Of a stretch of DNA of 64,000 nt, positions 43,883-52,794 are shown piece by piece; the first letter of the stretch is position 1, and each line of letters starts with the position of its first letter. The notes below the pieces were generated by a model that saw only the letters and a list, made by a program, of their open reading frames with translations, was not told where the DNA came from and did no database searches. Origin of the DNA: Desulfoscipio geothermicus (GTDB lineage Bacteria; Bacillota; Desulfotomaculia; Desulfotomaculales; Desulfallaceae); assembly GCA_016841205.1 (NCBI GenBank), contig JAENZP010000001.1:124001-188000 (forward strand), in the 5' to 3' direction. A program made the position numbers and the translations under genes.

Positions 43883-44683
43883 TTAACCTTTTTTATAATA
43901 TGCACAGCGGTCTTTTCGACACACGTGGGGGTGACGCTCTACATGATCACAGATGATTGCTTCGTGCATAACCGTCGGTACTGTAATATGCAAATATTCC
44001 TTCGCCAGTTGGACGCTCTTGGCTAGTGCGGTTCGAACAAAGTTTTTGCAGCAGCATGGTCCGGTTTCGTGGGCAATTACATTTATTATCTTACTTACAA
44101 CTTTCATTGTAATAGCCGTTTCCCAGTCTTTAGGACAGGCTGCCCCTAGAATAACGCTAAAACAAGCGCCAACGGCGGGGGCAATACCGCAAACACCGGT
44201 TAGACCACAGTACCCTCCAATGGCCTGTCTCTGGGTTCGGTTCAGCGCTTCATCAATTTGGTCCTTTGTTATTTTAAGAGTACCCTCGTTTTTTATGGCC
44301 GCCATTAATGCACCGGCGGCTATCCAGGCGTTTTCGCAGCCGAGCATGGGAACTTTGTCTTGATAGCCCATCAGAGTTTCTGCAATTTCCAAGGGATTCT
44401 TGGATGTTGTGTTAAGCACGTAATCTCTAATCAGATCAAAAACGTCTTTTCCATGACAAGCATCACAGATATAATGGCCATTGGAGCAAATAATATTAGC
44501 GATCTCAGTTTTACCACAGCGAAAACATTTAAGCTCTTTACCCCTCTCAAAGTATATTAGTACACTATTGCATATTTGGCAGTTTTCGGTACTGTTTGGT
44601 GTATGATACCGACTGGTATCCGAACCGGTACCTCAACAGTCGGCAGTATTATCGTTATTAATTTTATTAATTAATTCGGTCAC
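43883..44683 (-). CDS. DUF5714-family protein, candidate selenoprotein (in-frame UGA)
   Basis: Read from GTG 44683 (perfect GGGGAGGTGAT site just upstream), the frame runs 266 codons with a single in-frame UGA at 44635-44633, codon 17, directly after Cys16 (DC-U-GTGSD). Downstream of the UGA comes a zinc-ribbon-like Cys set: C35xxC38, C53xxC56, C66, H70, C73 and C76. The DUF5714-like region follows (MLGCENAWIAAGALMAAI, QAIGGYCGLTGVCGIAPAVG, HETGPCCCKNFVRTALAKSV). A conventional call would start at the GTG at 44419 and lose all of the N-terminal cysteines. A SECIS-like hairpin follows the UGA. Function is unknown; a Cys-Sec pair suggests redox or metal/metalloid chemistry. Alternative: a nonsense mutation in a Cys codon. 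Confidence 0.65.
44605..44635 (-). promoter_or_regulatory. SECIS-like hairpin after the in-frame UGA
   Basis: In mRNA sense, the UGA is followed by 12 nt and then GATACC-AGTC-GGTATC (44620-44605), a perfect 6-bp stem with a 4-nt loop. The loop begins 19 nt after the UGA and has G at its second position. Bacterial SECIS elements are known to have an apical loop about 16-37 nt after the UGA with a G among the first two loop bases, so it fits. Confidence 0.55.
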
Positions 44684-44998
44684 GCTAATCACCTCCCCGG
44701 GTTTTTATTTATTTTATGTTTCTACATCGGCTTACAAATTCCCCTGCCGTTGCGAACTCACGTACATTAAATAGCCCGCCCATACTAAATTCACATCATA
44801 ACCTCTATATTCAAAACTACTTTTAATGAATGTTTAGAATTAATGTGGTTATTCCCTTGTATCCACCTAAATCTAACAAACGTTTATCTCCTAAAATTAC
44901 ATGATCTTTCTACTTGAATTAAATTTTAAATAATAACGTACAATAGCATGTAGATGTATGTAAAACATATAGATCATAGCAATTATGGAGGTCCGATT
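44684..44998. other. Intergenic region 44684-44998
   Basis: A 315-nt AT-rich gap between the divergent DUF5714 and glycosyltransferase genes. It must hold both promoters, but I see no clear match. Apart from the two ribosome-binding sites at its ends, nothing is recognised. Confidence 0.5.
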
Positions 44999-46171
44999 AT
45001 GTTCCAAAAATCAAAGCTTTTGCAAATTGTTAGACCTACGGAAGGTGGTATTGGAAGACATATTATCACTTTGGTGGGCGGATTAAAGGAAGAATTCGAT
45101 GTTACTGTAGCCTGCCCACAAAAAAGCGCACTGGAAGATAAACTTGTTTCAGAAAATATAAAGACATTACCGCTGCCTTTAGACGGCGAAGTATCCCTAA
45201 AAAAAGACTATGCATCATTTAACATTCTTCGTAAATTCATGCGTAAGGAACAGGTTCACCTGGCACACGCCCACGGGGCAAAGGCAGCCCTTATTGCCAG
45301 GCCGGCAGCTCTTTGGGCAGGGGTGCCTTCTATATACACAGTACATAACTCTATTTTTAATGAAAACTGGCCGGCTTGGAAAAACAATATGGCAGCCGTT
45401 GTTGAGCACATCCTCTCGTGGCCCACCGGCTGCATTTTAACTGTTTCAAATGCTTTAGGTGAAGAAATTAAATATAGACAAAAGATTTCGTATTCTAAAA
45501 TAAAAGTTATCCATAATGGTATTCAGTTTAACAGTTTTGGCAATAGCAATTTCCAGCATAAGTTCAAAGAAAAGTTGAATATCCCTCCAAGCCGAACTGT
45601 AATAGGAACTGTAGCCAGAATGGCTCCACAGAAGGGGCTTTCTGTGTTGATAGATGCTGCAGAACAGCTTATTGGCAAATATAACGTACATTTTTTAATA
45701 GTTGGTGATGGGCCTTTAAGGGGGGAACTTGAAGAAAGAATACGGTTATCGTCAATCAATGATTACTTTACTCTTACCGGTGTGGTTAAGGATATTACTC
45801 AGGCGTACTCTGCAATGAATATATTTGTACTGCCGTCAATAACGGAAGGCTTACCCTTTACTATATTAGAAGCAATGGCCTTTTCTTTACCGGTAGTGGC
45901 TACGTCTGTCGGAGGGGTACCGGAGATTATTAAGCCTGGTGAATGTGGTTTCCTAGTCCCACCTGGAGACCACATAGAGCTAGCCTCTAAAATAGCTTAC
46001 TTAATTGATTGCCCCGGCATAAGAAGTGAGTTTGGCTACAGGGGCAGACAAAGAGTACATGATAAATTTGATGCTTCAAAAATGATTGGGGAAACAAAAG
46101 GTATTTATTATACTCTATTAAAAGAACCTAAATTAAAAACTTATTTAGAATATGAGGCTAACCCCAATTAA
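44999..46171 (+). CDS. Glycosyltransferase family 4 (GT-B fold)
   Basis: 390 aa from the ATG at 44999 (GGAGG 8 nt upstream; the frame opens earlier at 44954). N-terminal Rossmann half with RPTEGGIGRHI; the linker GTVARMAPQKGLSVLIDA and the C-terminal nucleotide-sugar site SITEGLPFTILEAMAFSLPVVAT with VPEIIKPGECGFLVPPGD are typical of GT4 retaining enzymes. It transfers a sugar to a surface polysaccharide, lipid or other acceptor at the cytoplasmic face. No other polysaccharide genes are adjacent, so the product is unknown. Confidence 0.88.
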   Translation: MFQKSKLLQIVRPTEGGIGRHIITLVGGLKEEFDVTVACPQKSALEDKLVSENIKTLPLPLDGEVSLKKDYASFNILRKFMRKEQVHLAHAHGAKAALIARPAALWAGVPSIYTVHNSIFNENWPAWKNNMAAVVEHILSWPTGCILTVSNALGEEIKYRQKISYSKIKVIHNGIQFNSFGNSNFQHKFKEKLNIPPSRTVIGTVARMAPQKGLSVLIDAAEQLIGKYNVHFLIVGDGPLRGELEERIRLSSINDYFTLTGVVKDITQAYSAMNIFVLPSITEGLPFTILEAMAFSLPVVATSVGGVPEIIKPGECGFLVPPGDHIELASKIAYLIDCPGIRSEFGYRGRQRVHDKFDASKMIGETKGIYYTLLKEPKLKTYLEYEANPN

Positions 46172-46474
46172 ATATGCTGTATCCCTTACTTGTCGTGTTT
46201 ATTTGTCCTGAAAACTATAATAATACTTCACAATTCATTTTAATAATTGGTCTTCTTATTATACTTTTTTTCTGTTACCCATCATTTCATCTATTGCCAA
46301 CACCTTGTTTAACTAAAGAAGTTAAGAAGCTTTTGGCTAAATAAGAAGACAAAAAAGAAAAAAGCCGATTTGGCAGGTCTGCCTGCAACGGCCACTTAAC
46401 TATGCAGAGTTGTGTTTTAATGGTATATTCTTGGTAATAAACAATGCTGTATTTCCTACGAAAGGGTGGTCCAA
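46172..46474. other. Intergenic region 46172-46474
   Basis: About 300 nt, AT-rich. I see no gene, and the only structure is a weak GCCG...CGGC hairpin near 46363-46393. A promoter for the SRAP gene is expected near 46430 but is not convincing. Confidence 0.4.
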
Positions 46475-47149
46475 ATGTGCGGACGCTTTACGCTGGCGGT
46501 GGAGCTATCCACTATTATCAGGATTTTTCAGGCTCAATATAACGACGTTAGTTTTGCTTACAGCAGACGCTATAACATTGCCCCCAGCCAGAATATTTTG
46601 GTTATCACCCAAACGGAAGGAATCAGGCAAATATCAACAATGAGCTGGGGTCTAATACCCCCCTGGTCCAAGGATGCCTCCATAGCCAACAAGTTAATTA
46701 ATGCCCGGGCAGAGACAATCGATCAAAAGCCTTCCTTTAAACTTTCCTTCTTGCATAGCAAGTGTCTTATCCCTGCTGACGGCTTTTACGAGTGGAAAAA
46801 GAAAGCCGGTAAAAAAATCCCCGTGCGCATCACGTTGCCCAACCAAGAGGTCTTTGCTTTCGCCGGCATCTGGGCAAAGTGGCAATCGCCACAGGGCCAG
46901 AATATTTATTCATGCAGCATAATTACAAGTGAATCAAATGATCAAATGCGGAATATACATAACCGGATGCCGGTTATATTATTCGGGGAAAGCTCTTACC
47001 ACGCTTGGCTGAAATCAGATAAAAACGCCGTGCTGAAAGATCTTATGCAGCCATACAGCAGTCCAATGGTTGTTTATCCGGTTTCCAGTCAAGTTAACTC
47101 GCCAAAAAACGACTTTCCTACCCTGATCGAGGAGAAAACCATATATTAA
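46475..47149 (+). CDS. SRAP-domain protein (YedK/HMCES family)
   Basis: 224 aa. It begins MCGRFTL, placing the catalytic Cys at position 2, and has RYNIAPSQNI, the SWGLIPPWSKD segment, NARAETIDQKPSF, CLIPADGFYEWKK and IHNRMPVIL, the full set of SRAP motifs. The family crosslinks to abasic sites in single-stranded DNA to protect them. ATG at 46475 is required to keep Cys2; AAAGGGTGG lies upstream. Confidence 0.93.
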   Translation: MCGRFTLAVELSTIIRIFQAQYNDVSFAYSRRYNIAPSQNILVITQTEGIRQISTMSWGLIPPWSKDASIANKLINARAETIDQKPSFKLSFLHSKCLIPADGFYEWKKKAGKKIPVRITLPNQEVFAFAGIWAKWQSPQGQNIYSCSIITSESNDQMRNIHNRMPVILFGESSYHAWLKSDKNAVLKDLMQPYSSPMVVYPVSSQVNSPKNDFPTLIEEKTIY

Positions 47150-47551
47150 GCTGCGTTCACTCTGGTCTGAACGAGTATATAAAGTGCCAAACTTAAAGTT
47201 GCAGTTTTGAAAAGTGAAATTCTTTTCCCCAAAATACCTTTCTCCCCTGCCTTTCCAAATAAGAACATATTAGCTTCCCTTAGGTTGCTATACGTCTTCC
47301 GACACCTCACAATATTGGTTATGCCGGGTTCATTAATCTCATTATGGTAATGTTGAATTCAAAGTAAGTAACTGTCAAATGTCAAGGTTTGACCCTATTT
47401 GTTTAAATATAGGTATATTTGTATACAAGATACTGCTATGCCAAAGTTTACTATATATTATAATAACAAGGGAGGAGGTGAAAGTAGGAAGGTAGGTTGT
47501 GTAACAATTTAAATTCAGTTGGTAAGAAAATCTTATAAGGGGGCGTCTTTA
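47150..47551. other. Intergenic region upstream of the MBL-fold gene
   Basis: About 400 nt without a gene. It contains the first copy of the 23-bp direct repeat (47373-47395) and two purine-rich stretches (GGGAGGAGGTGAAAG near 47470 and GGGGG near 47538). The first is not followed by a usable frame and may be the remnant of a short lost gene. Confidence 0.4.
47373..47395 (+). repeat. 23-bp direct repeat, copy 1
   Basis: Matches 48458-48480 in the same orientation with one mismatch in 23. The core AAATGTCAAGG followed by TGACCC resembles a dispersed motif I recall in several Desulfotomaculum-type genomes. Confidence 0.75.
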
Positions 47552-48340
47552 ATGAAAAAATTTAGTTTGACAATAATTTTTACCTTGATCTTAACTTTGG
47601 GGTTAATATCATTTGCTAATGCTGCGGCTCTGGATAGCCAAAAAGATAAAGTTCAATGGCTGGGACATTCAGCATGTTTAATTACTACAGAAAAAGGCAC
47701 AAATATTTTGATTGATCCGTGGATAACAGGTAATGATACTTGCCCAATTAATAAAGAAAGCATTAAGCCGGATATGATAGTGGTTACTCACAACCATTTT
47801 GACCATATGGGAACAGATATTCCTTACTTTGTAGAAAATAATACAAATTGCATGGTGATAGTTCAAAATGATGTAGTACAAGCATTAAAGGACTTAGGGG
47901 TAAATGATAATAATATAATTACCGGTGGTATGGGCTTAAATTTTGGCGGTCAGGTTGAGGTGAAAGGTATCAAAATAACCATGGTCCAAGCTATTCATTG
48001 CCCAAGTGCTGCAGGATATATTATTGAGATTGAAGATGGTACAACCATATACCATGCTGGCGATACCGGTATATTTGCTGGTATGGAACTTTTAGGGAAC
48101 CTTTATGATATAGACCTCGCCCTTTTACCAATAGGGAGTATATTTACTATGGATCCTTACCAGGCGGCACATAGTTTAAATCTTCTCAAACCCAAAAAAG
48201 TCATACCTATTCATTATGCTACTTTCCCAGTTCTAGTCCAAGACGCCACGGAGTTTGTAAAACTCAGTAAAAAAATTGCCCCATCTGTAAGTATAAAAGT
48301 TCTGAAACCTGGTGAGCAATTGGAACTTAACGAAAAATAA
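47552..48340 (+). CDS. Exported metallo-beta-lactamase-fold hydrolase (UlaG/UPF0173-like)
   Basis: 262 aa from the ATG at 47552 (GGGGG upstream), giving signal peptide MKKFSLTIIFTLILTLGLIS and mature start near AALDSQ. The fold is clear from the WLGHSACLI strand, the metal site VTHNHFDHMG, HCPSAAGYIIEI, YHAGDTGIF and the final HYATFPVL. Members without a signal peptide are cytoplasmic; this one is probably extracytoplasmic. Substrate unknown. It is flanked by 23-bp direct repeats, so it may have arrived as a unit. Confidence 0.85.
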   Translation: MKKFSLTIIFTLILTLGLISFANAAALDSQKDKVQWLGHSACLITTEKGTNILIDPWITGNDTCPINKESIKPDMIVVTHNHFDHMGTDIPYFVENNTNCMVIVQNDVVQALKDLGVNDNNIITGGMGLNFGGQVEVKGIKITMVQAIHCPSAAGYIIEIEDGTTIYHAGDTGIFAGMELLGNLYDIDLALLPIGSIFTMDPYQAAHSLNLLKPKKVIPIHYATFPVLVQDATEFVKLSKKIAPSVSIKVLKPGEQLELNEK

Positions 48341-48394
48341 GACGATATAAAACTAGAATTTAAAAATATAAGTATAACTATTGTTAAACCCTAA

Positions 48395-48442
48395 AAAGGA
48401 CCATGCTTCTTTATGATTATTAGGTCAGCATGGTCCTTTCTT
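48395..48442 (+). terminator. Terminator of the MBL-fold gene
   Basis: AAAGGACCATGCT (48395-48407) pairs with 48427-48439 and is followed by a short T-rich stretch. Confidence 0.65.
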
Positions 48443-48457
48443 AATGCGCAATTTAAT

Positions 48458-48480
48458 TGTCAAATGTCAAGGTCTGACCC
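48458..48480 (+). repeat. 23-bp direct repeat, copy 2, at the fetB 3' end
   Basis: Second copy of the repeat at 47373. It overlaps the 3' end of the FetB-like gene: on the minus strand it encodes the last residues (VRP) and supplies the TGA stop at 48467-48469. An insertion has probably replaced the gene's original end. Confidence 0.75.
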
Positions 48481-49264
48481 CATAAAAGGGTTGCAAGGCC
48501 CCGTCATTATTAAATAGCTTTTTATAGGAAAGCCCCACTAATACTAGACAGCCAATAGCCACAGCAGCGGCAATCATTAACATTACGACTATTTGATAAC
48601 GCACTGCTTCGCTGGGGTCAGCACCACCCAGGATTTGTCCGGTCATCATTCCTGGTAAACTTACCAGCCCAACCACCATTAAAGAGTTGATTGTCGGTGT
48701 CATCCCGGCCCTAACAGCTTCACGAACACTGTCACGGATGGCCTCCCAGGGGGTGGCACCAAAAGCAAGCATTGCCTCAATTTCTGTTGTTCGGGATCTG
48801 GCTTCCCCGTAAAGACGGTCCAGGGATAGGGCGATGCCGTTCATAGCATTACCTAGAATCATACCAAAAATGGGTATTGCTATCCGGGCGGAGTACCAGG
48901 GGTCCGGGGATATGATCAGGGTAACAACTATGCTCCCAACCAGGTAGGTGCTGGCGAGAAGGGATAAAAAAGCCAGTAGTGTTGGGTAATCAGGCACATT
49001 GGACGTTCTTTTTACCGCGGTACGGGAAGCGATATAACACATTAAGGTAATAATTGCTATGATCAGCCAGAGGTTATTAATGGCGAAAATATAAGTCAGG
49101 GCATAGCCAACCAGCGTTAGTTGTACAAAAGTACGGATAGTACCCCAGATTAAGGACTTTAATAGGCCGAGTTTAAGAACTGAAGATATTCCCCCGGTAA
49201 TAAGCACTAAGATTACGGTTAAGGCTAATTGAAAATTGGAAATGGGAATTATACTATTTTCCAT
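48467..49264 (-). CDS. fetB: FetB/YbbM-type ABC permease
   Basis: About 265 aa with seven or so membrane helices. The family pattern is seen in KSLIWGTIRTFVQLTLVGYA, IPIFGMILGNAMNGIALSLDR, EIEAMLAFGATPWEA and LPGMMTGQILGGADP. FetAB is known in E. coli as an iron exporter protecting against oxidative stress; an equivalent role here is by homology. Start ATG 49264 or 49273; the gene overlaps fetA slightly. The last few residues come from a dispersed repeat. Confidence 0.85.
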   Translation of the reverse strand: MENSIIPISNFQLALTVILVLITGGISSVLKLGLLKSLIWGTIRTFVQLTLVGYALTYIFAINNLWLIIAIITLMCYIASRTAVKRTSNVPDYPTLLAFLSLLASTYLVGSIVVTLIISPDPWYSARIAIPIFGMILGNAMNGIALSLDRLYGEARSRTTEIEAMLAFGATPWEAIRDSVREAVRAGMTPTINSLMVVGLVSLPGMMTGQILGGADPSEAVRYQIVVMLMIAAAVAIGCLVLVGLSYKKLFNNDGALQPFYGVRP

Positions 49265-49919
49265 ACCGTTCATGACCTCCCAATGGCTTTATATTTAGAA
49301 ATGAAAGATGCTCCAACTGCCGGTAGTCATCAGTATGGGATATTAATAAAGCGGCACGGTCTGTTGTAGTTAACCATTCGGAAAGCACTTGGTACATTGA
49401 CTGCCGTGCTGGTTCATCCAGTGCCGCCGTGGGCTCATCCAAAAGCAAAACCATGGGGTTTATTAGAACGGCACGGATAAAGGCAAGTCTTGAGGCTTCA
49501 CCACCGGATAGCGTGCGTGCATCTTGATTCCATAATTGCGCCGGCAAAAGCAACCGTTCCATCAATTCCCTGGCCCTGTTAACATCCAAGGCTTTGGAGT
49601 TCCTTATCCTGATAGCAAATGGAATGGCCAGGTTGTCCGCCACAGATCCATCGAAGAGTGCTGGTTTTTGGGCCAGGTAATGGACGTTGGCCCTCCAGAT
49701 AGAGCTTGGTATTTGTAACCAGCTTTTCCCTTGTAAAAAAGCCTCGCCTCCAATTCCAGACTGGAGCCTGGATAGAATCCTAAACAAGGTTGATTTTCCA
49801 GCTCCCGAAGGGCCTTGCACTATTAAAACTTCTCCGTTGTAAAGTGTGCCTGAAACTCTAATATTACGTGGTCCTTCATTTCCAAGAGTATAGGTAATAT
49901 TTTTAAATTCAAATAGCAA
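49254..49919 (-). CDS. fetA: FetA/YbbL-type ABC ATPase
   Basis: 221 aa. Walker A GPSGAGKST, signature LSGGEASRLAFIRA, Walker B VLLLDEPTAALDEPAR and the ISHTDD switch. It energises the FetB-like permease encoded directly downstream with 11 nt overlap. TTG start at 49919 with AAGGG upstream. Confidence 0.87.
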   Translation of the reverse strand: MLFEFKNITYTLGNEGPRNIRVSGTLYNGEVLIVQGPSGAGKSTLFRILSRLQSGIGGEAFLQGKSWLQIPSSIWRANVHYLAQKPALFDGSVADNLAIPFAIRIRNSKALDVNRARELMERLLLPAQLWNQDARTLSGGEASRLAFIRAVLINPMVLLLDEPTAALDEPARQSMYQVLSEWLTTTDRAALLISHTDDYRQLEHLSFLNIKPLGGHERYGK

Positions 49920-49993
49920 TTATGCATCCCTTCTAACACTTTCAGCAATGGTCAAGTATTTCAAGCGAAGCTATCCGGTTAATGTAGAAAAGT

Positions 49994-51169
49994 TTATTGC
50001 ACCAAATTCAAAAAATCTTCCCGCCATTGTTGAGAAAGCATATCTATTGGTAGCTGAAACTCAGGCATGCCGGCGGCATAAGGGGCAATCTCATACTGGC
50101 CAAAGCATAAAACAATATGATTATCATTGATGTAAAAGGGGTGGTTTGCAGAAATGGTTTTAAAACCCTCATCTCCTTCGAAATACATACCCTGGCCGCT
50201 GTTTATCTGATCCGTAATCCGCTTTTGGATTTCACCATTGATGGTGTTTATATAGCCAGCATTATCCTTAAATAATTCCTGTAGTGATAATTGCCTGCCG
50301 TTTTGGGTATCCAGGTTATAGTAGTCTCTCCAGGTCAGACCATGCGCTCCTCCTGAATACTGGTATGTCTCCACCACTAGAGATAAAACACCGCCGCTAG
50401 TGTAAGCTTCATAGGCAACGTATAATTGAAAGGGATAAACCGGGAAATCAAATTCTTTGGCGCTTGTGGTATATTCCTTGTAACTGCTCTCCAGCTCATT
50501 CTTAGTTTGCAAGGCCTTATCTAATACTTCCTTGTTTATTTTCTCCTGTAACGATTTATTGGTCATACCGGTTATTATGGGGATCTGCATGTTTAACTCC
50601 AGCTGGTCGGTGGTGGATTTTATTTCCCGGGCGCAAACAATTACCCCGTTAGTGGAGGCTTCTTTAGTACCGGGGGCGTATACCATTATACTTTGAGTAT
50701 TGCTATCCCATTTAACCGCAAATCCGCATGCTTCGGCTACCCAACGGGCAGGCAGATAAAGCAGCCCGTCCCGCAAAACAGGCATTACGTCCATGAATGC
50801 TGTTTTACTGTTTAATACTTTATTTGTTTCAGCATCTAAATAATTTATTTCCAACTGTTGGCTTCCCATATGCAAAATAATATCTACATTTTTATTACCC
50901 CGAAAGTATAAACTTACCGTGCCTGTAGGTTTATCCCAAAATGTAAGCTTATCCTCTGCTCCCAGTACGCTGGTCAGGAACTTCACCGGTAAGTAAGTTC
51001 TGCCCCCAATAATGAATGGCATAGCATCCATAGTTAATTCAGTGTCATTGATTATGTATTTACTGTTCCCTGGATAAAAAACAATTTTTTCAGCCGGGGC
51101 TGCCATCACGCTGCCGGGCAGAATGATGACCAATAATAAAACTCCGATTAAGACCATCAGCTTTTTCAC
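49994..51169 (-). CDS. Exported stalk-domain protein with DUF4163/DUF3298-like C-terminus
   Basis: 391 aa. Signal peptide to about residue 23 (ends SVMA). The copper-amine-oxidase-N-like stalk domain (about 30-165) carries FIIGGRTYLPVKFLTSVLGA and VLRDGLLYLPARWVAEACGF. The C-terminal half (about 185-385) with QYSGGAHGLTWRDYYNLD, LSLQELFKDN and FYINDNHIVLCFGQYEIAPYA matches the DUF4163/DUF3298 pair found in RsiV- and PdaC-like proteins. Likely cell-wall associated; RsiV-type domains can bind lysozyme, but no function is claimed here. GTG start with GGGAGG upstream. Confidence 0.82.
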   Translation of the reverse strand: MKKLMVLIGVLLLVIILPGSVMAAPAEKIVFYPGNSKYIINDTELTMDAMPFIIGGRTYLPVKFLTSVLGAEDKLTFWDKPTGTVSLYFRGNKNVDIILHMGSQQLEINYLDAETNKVLNSKTAFMDVMPVLRDGLLYLPARWVAEACGFAVKWDSNTQSIMVYAPGTKEASTNGVIVCAREIKSTTDQLELNMQIPIITGMTNKSLQEKINKEVLDKALQTKNELESSYKEYTTSAKEFDFPVYPFQLYVAYEAYTSGGVLSLVVETYQYSGGAHGLTWRDYYNLDTQNGRQLSLQELFKDNAGYINTINGEIQKRITDQINSGQGMYFEGDEGFKTISANHPFYINDNHIVLCFGQYEIAPYAAGMPEFQLPIDMLSQQWREDFLNLVQ

Positions 51170-51363
51170 AACATGGCCTCCCTAACATATAAATATAATT
51201 CATTGATTATATTTGACACTATTCGTGGTTTACCTTCCTCCGCCATCAAAGTAAGGTTTAAGGTACCAAAATTAAAAGTGTTATTTTTTATATTTAACAA
51301 AGGAATACTGGACGCCACATAGAAAGTAATAATCAATCTATTAGCGTAAAGGAGATATTCTAA

Positions 51364-51738
51364 ATGGGCTTTTTAAGTGATTTAATGGGTGAAGACTCAG
51401 AAGTTAATATCACAGAAGTTCAAAAAGGATTTGCTAATATTCTTGCCCCTTCTGAAAAAGTTGAAAAAGCTTACAAACTTATTAATGATTTATTCATTTT
51501 TACTAATAAGCGTCTTATACTGGTTGATAAGCAAGGAGTTACGGTAAAAAAGATAGGTTATCACTCTATCCCCTATAGTAGCATAACTCATTTTAGTATT
51601 GAAACAACAGGACATTTTGACCTGGATGCAGAGCTAAAGATATGGATTTCCGGCGATTCTAACCCTATATGTAAAGAATTTGATGAAAGCCAGAATATTT
51701 ACGAGCTTCAAAGTGTTTTAGCACACTATGTTCTATAA
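51364..51738 (+). CDS. Bacterial PH-domain (bPH_1) protein
   Basis: 124 aa with AAGGAG before the ATG. NDLFIFTNKRLILVDKQGV and KIGYHSIPYSSITHFSIETT are diagnostic of the bacterial pleckstrin-homology domain family (YvbH-like). It has no signal peptide or membrane helix. Role unknown. Confidence 0.85.
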   Translation: MGFLSDLMGEDSEVNITEVQKGFANILAPSEKVEKAYKLINDLFIFTNKRLILVDKQGVTVKKIGYHSIPYSSITHFSIETTGHFDLDAELKIWISGDSNPICKEFDESQNIYELQSVLAHYVL

Positions 51739-52360
51739 TACCCAAAATGTGTAATGAAGAAAGGCTGCCGTTTTCCAAAATTCACTGTTTGCAATTAATA
51801 AAAGCCCTCCTCCATATTTGGAAGAAGGCTTCTATGTTATAAGCCCGTAATGACCTTAGCTACAACCACTATGAGCATCTGCATAGCCCATGACAACTTT
51901 TTGGCTGCCATGAACCATTATGACACCAATAATGATTTTGACTCGACTATTATGGATACCTTATCAGCCTGCAGCAATCTCTCGACTGCTGCAAACCAGC
52001 GCAACCTTTAAAACTCTTTAAAAATTACTCGGCACCCATAATAATCTTAGCTCGACTGGTAAACATCCCTTACGACCATATTGCAATCATTATGGACTGC
52101 AATATAGCCTGCCGAAACATATACCAACCTTCCTCCGGATAATACCGAGCCTTTATGACCCGTTGTATTAGCCTTTGGCCGATTATTACAGAGCTTTTTT
52201 AACCCTGTAACAATCTTGGCTCGGCCATTACGAACCTTATGAAATGTATTATTGCCAATTAGGAATTTTATATGAGTGAGAATTAATACCTATTAATATT
52301 TGTTATTCACTGTATGAATGGCACTCAATCTTTATATACGATTTGACAAACAAAACATCC
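51739..52360. other. Intergenic region with degenerate repeats
   Basis: About 620 nt lacking genes. Between 51849 and 52245 four imperfect copies of a unit with a core like ATAATNNTCTTAGCTCGACT, followed by TTAYGANNCCTTA, are found near 51849, 51929, 52037 and 52207. Irregular spacing and decay suggest an old repeat array. No protein frame or RNA fold is convincing. A hairpin AAGCCCTCC...GGAAGAAGGCTT near 51800-51830 may terminate the PH-domain gene. Confidence 0.4.
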
Positions 52361-52389
52361 TTGACTTTTAATAGGTCTGAATATATAAT
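52361..52389 (+). promoter_or_regulatory. Sigma-A-type promoter of tRNA-Pro
   Basis: TTGACT (52361-52366), 17-nt spacer, TATAAT (52384-52389), 30 nt upstream of the tRNA. Confidence 0.8.
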
Positions 52390-52418
52390 AGCTATTGCAA
52401 CCGAATAAAAGATATCGG

Positions 52419-52496
52419 CGGGGCGTAGCTCAGTTTGGCTAGAGCGCTACCTTGGGGTGGTAGAGGCCGCACGTTCAAGTCGTGTCGCTCCGACCA
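52419..52496 (+). tRNA. tRNA-Pro (anticodon GGG)
   Basis: A cloverleaf can be drawn: acceptor CGGGGCG pairs with CGCTCCG (one G-U). The D arm contains AGCTCAGTTTGG, and the anticodon arm is CTACC-TTGGGGT-GGTAG with anticodon GGG. The T arm has GTTCAAGTC, and the genome encodes discriminator A and CCA. It has its own promoter and terminator, so it is a single-gene unit. Confidence 0.93.
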
Positions 52497-52499
52497 GTA

Positions 52500-52540
52500 A
52501 AATCAAGGGTTCCTGGAATTGGGGTCCTTGATTTTTTATT
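52500..52540 (+). terminator. Terminator of tRNA-Pro
   Basis: AATCAAGG pairs with CCTTGATT and is followed by TTTTTATTTT. A second hairpin with a T run (CGGCC/GGCCG) follows at about 52596-52631 in the otherwise featureless gap up to 52794. Confidence 0.75.
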
Positions 52541-52794
52541 TTGACTATGATTTTGACGATGATTGGATTAAAAACCCTATATATGCAAATAATTATCGGC
52601 CTCAACTATAAAGCCAAGGCCGTTTTTTTAATTTTAAACACTGGTCAGCCGTCTAAAATACTACTGGCTACCCATCTGAACCTTATCCATTGTGTGTTGC
52701 AATATAAACGGTCTTACCGTAGGAAATAATTTCAGGTAACTATAAAGACACCTAGAACATACATTACTCCTGAAACAAGAGGAGGAGTGTAAAC

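Noticed and set aside
43883-44419. Starting the DUF5714 gene at the GTG 44419
   Set aside because: The upstream frame encodes a clear Cys-rich ribbon and a proper ribosome-binding site lies at 44688-44697; no such site precedes 44419.
52541-52729. 62-aa frame after tRNA-Pro
   Set aside because: Lies between two terminator hairpins and shows no start signal or conserved pattern.
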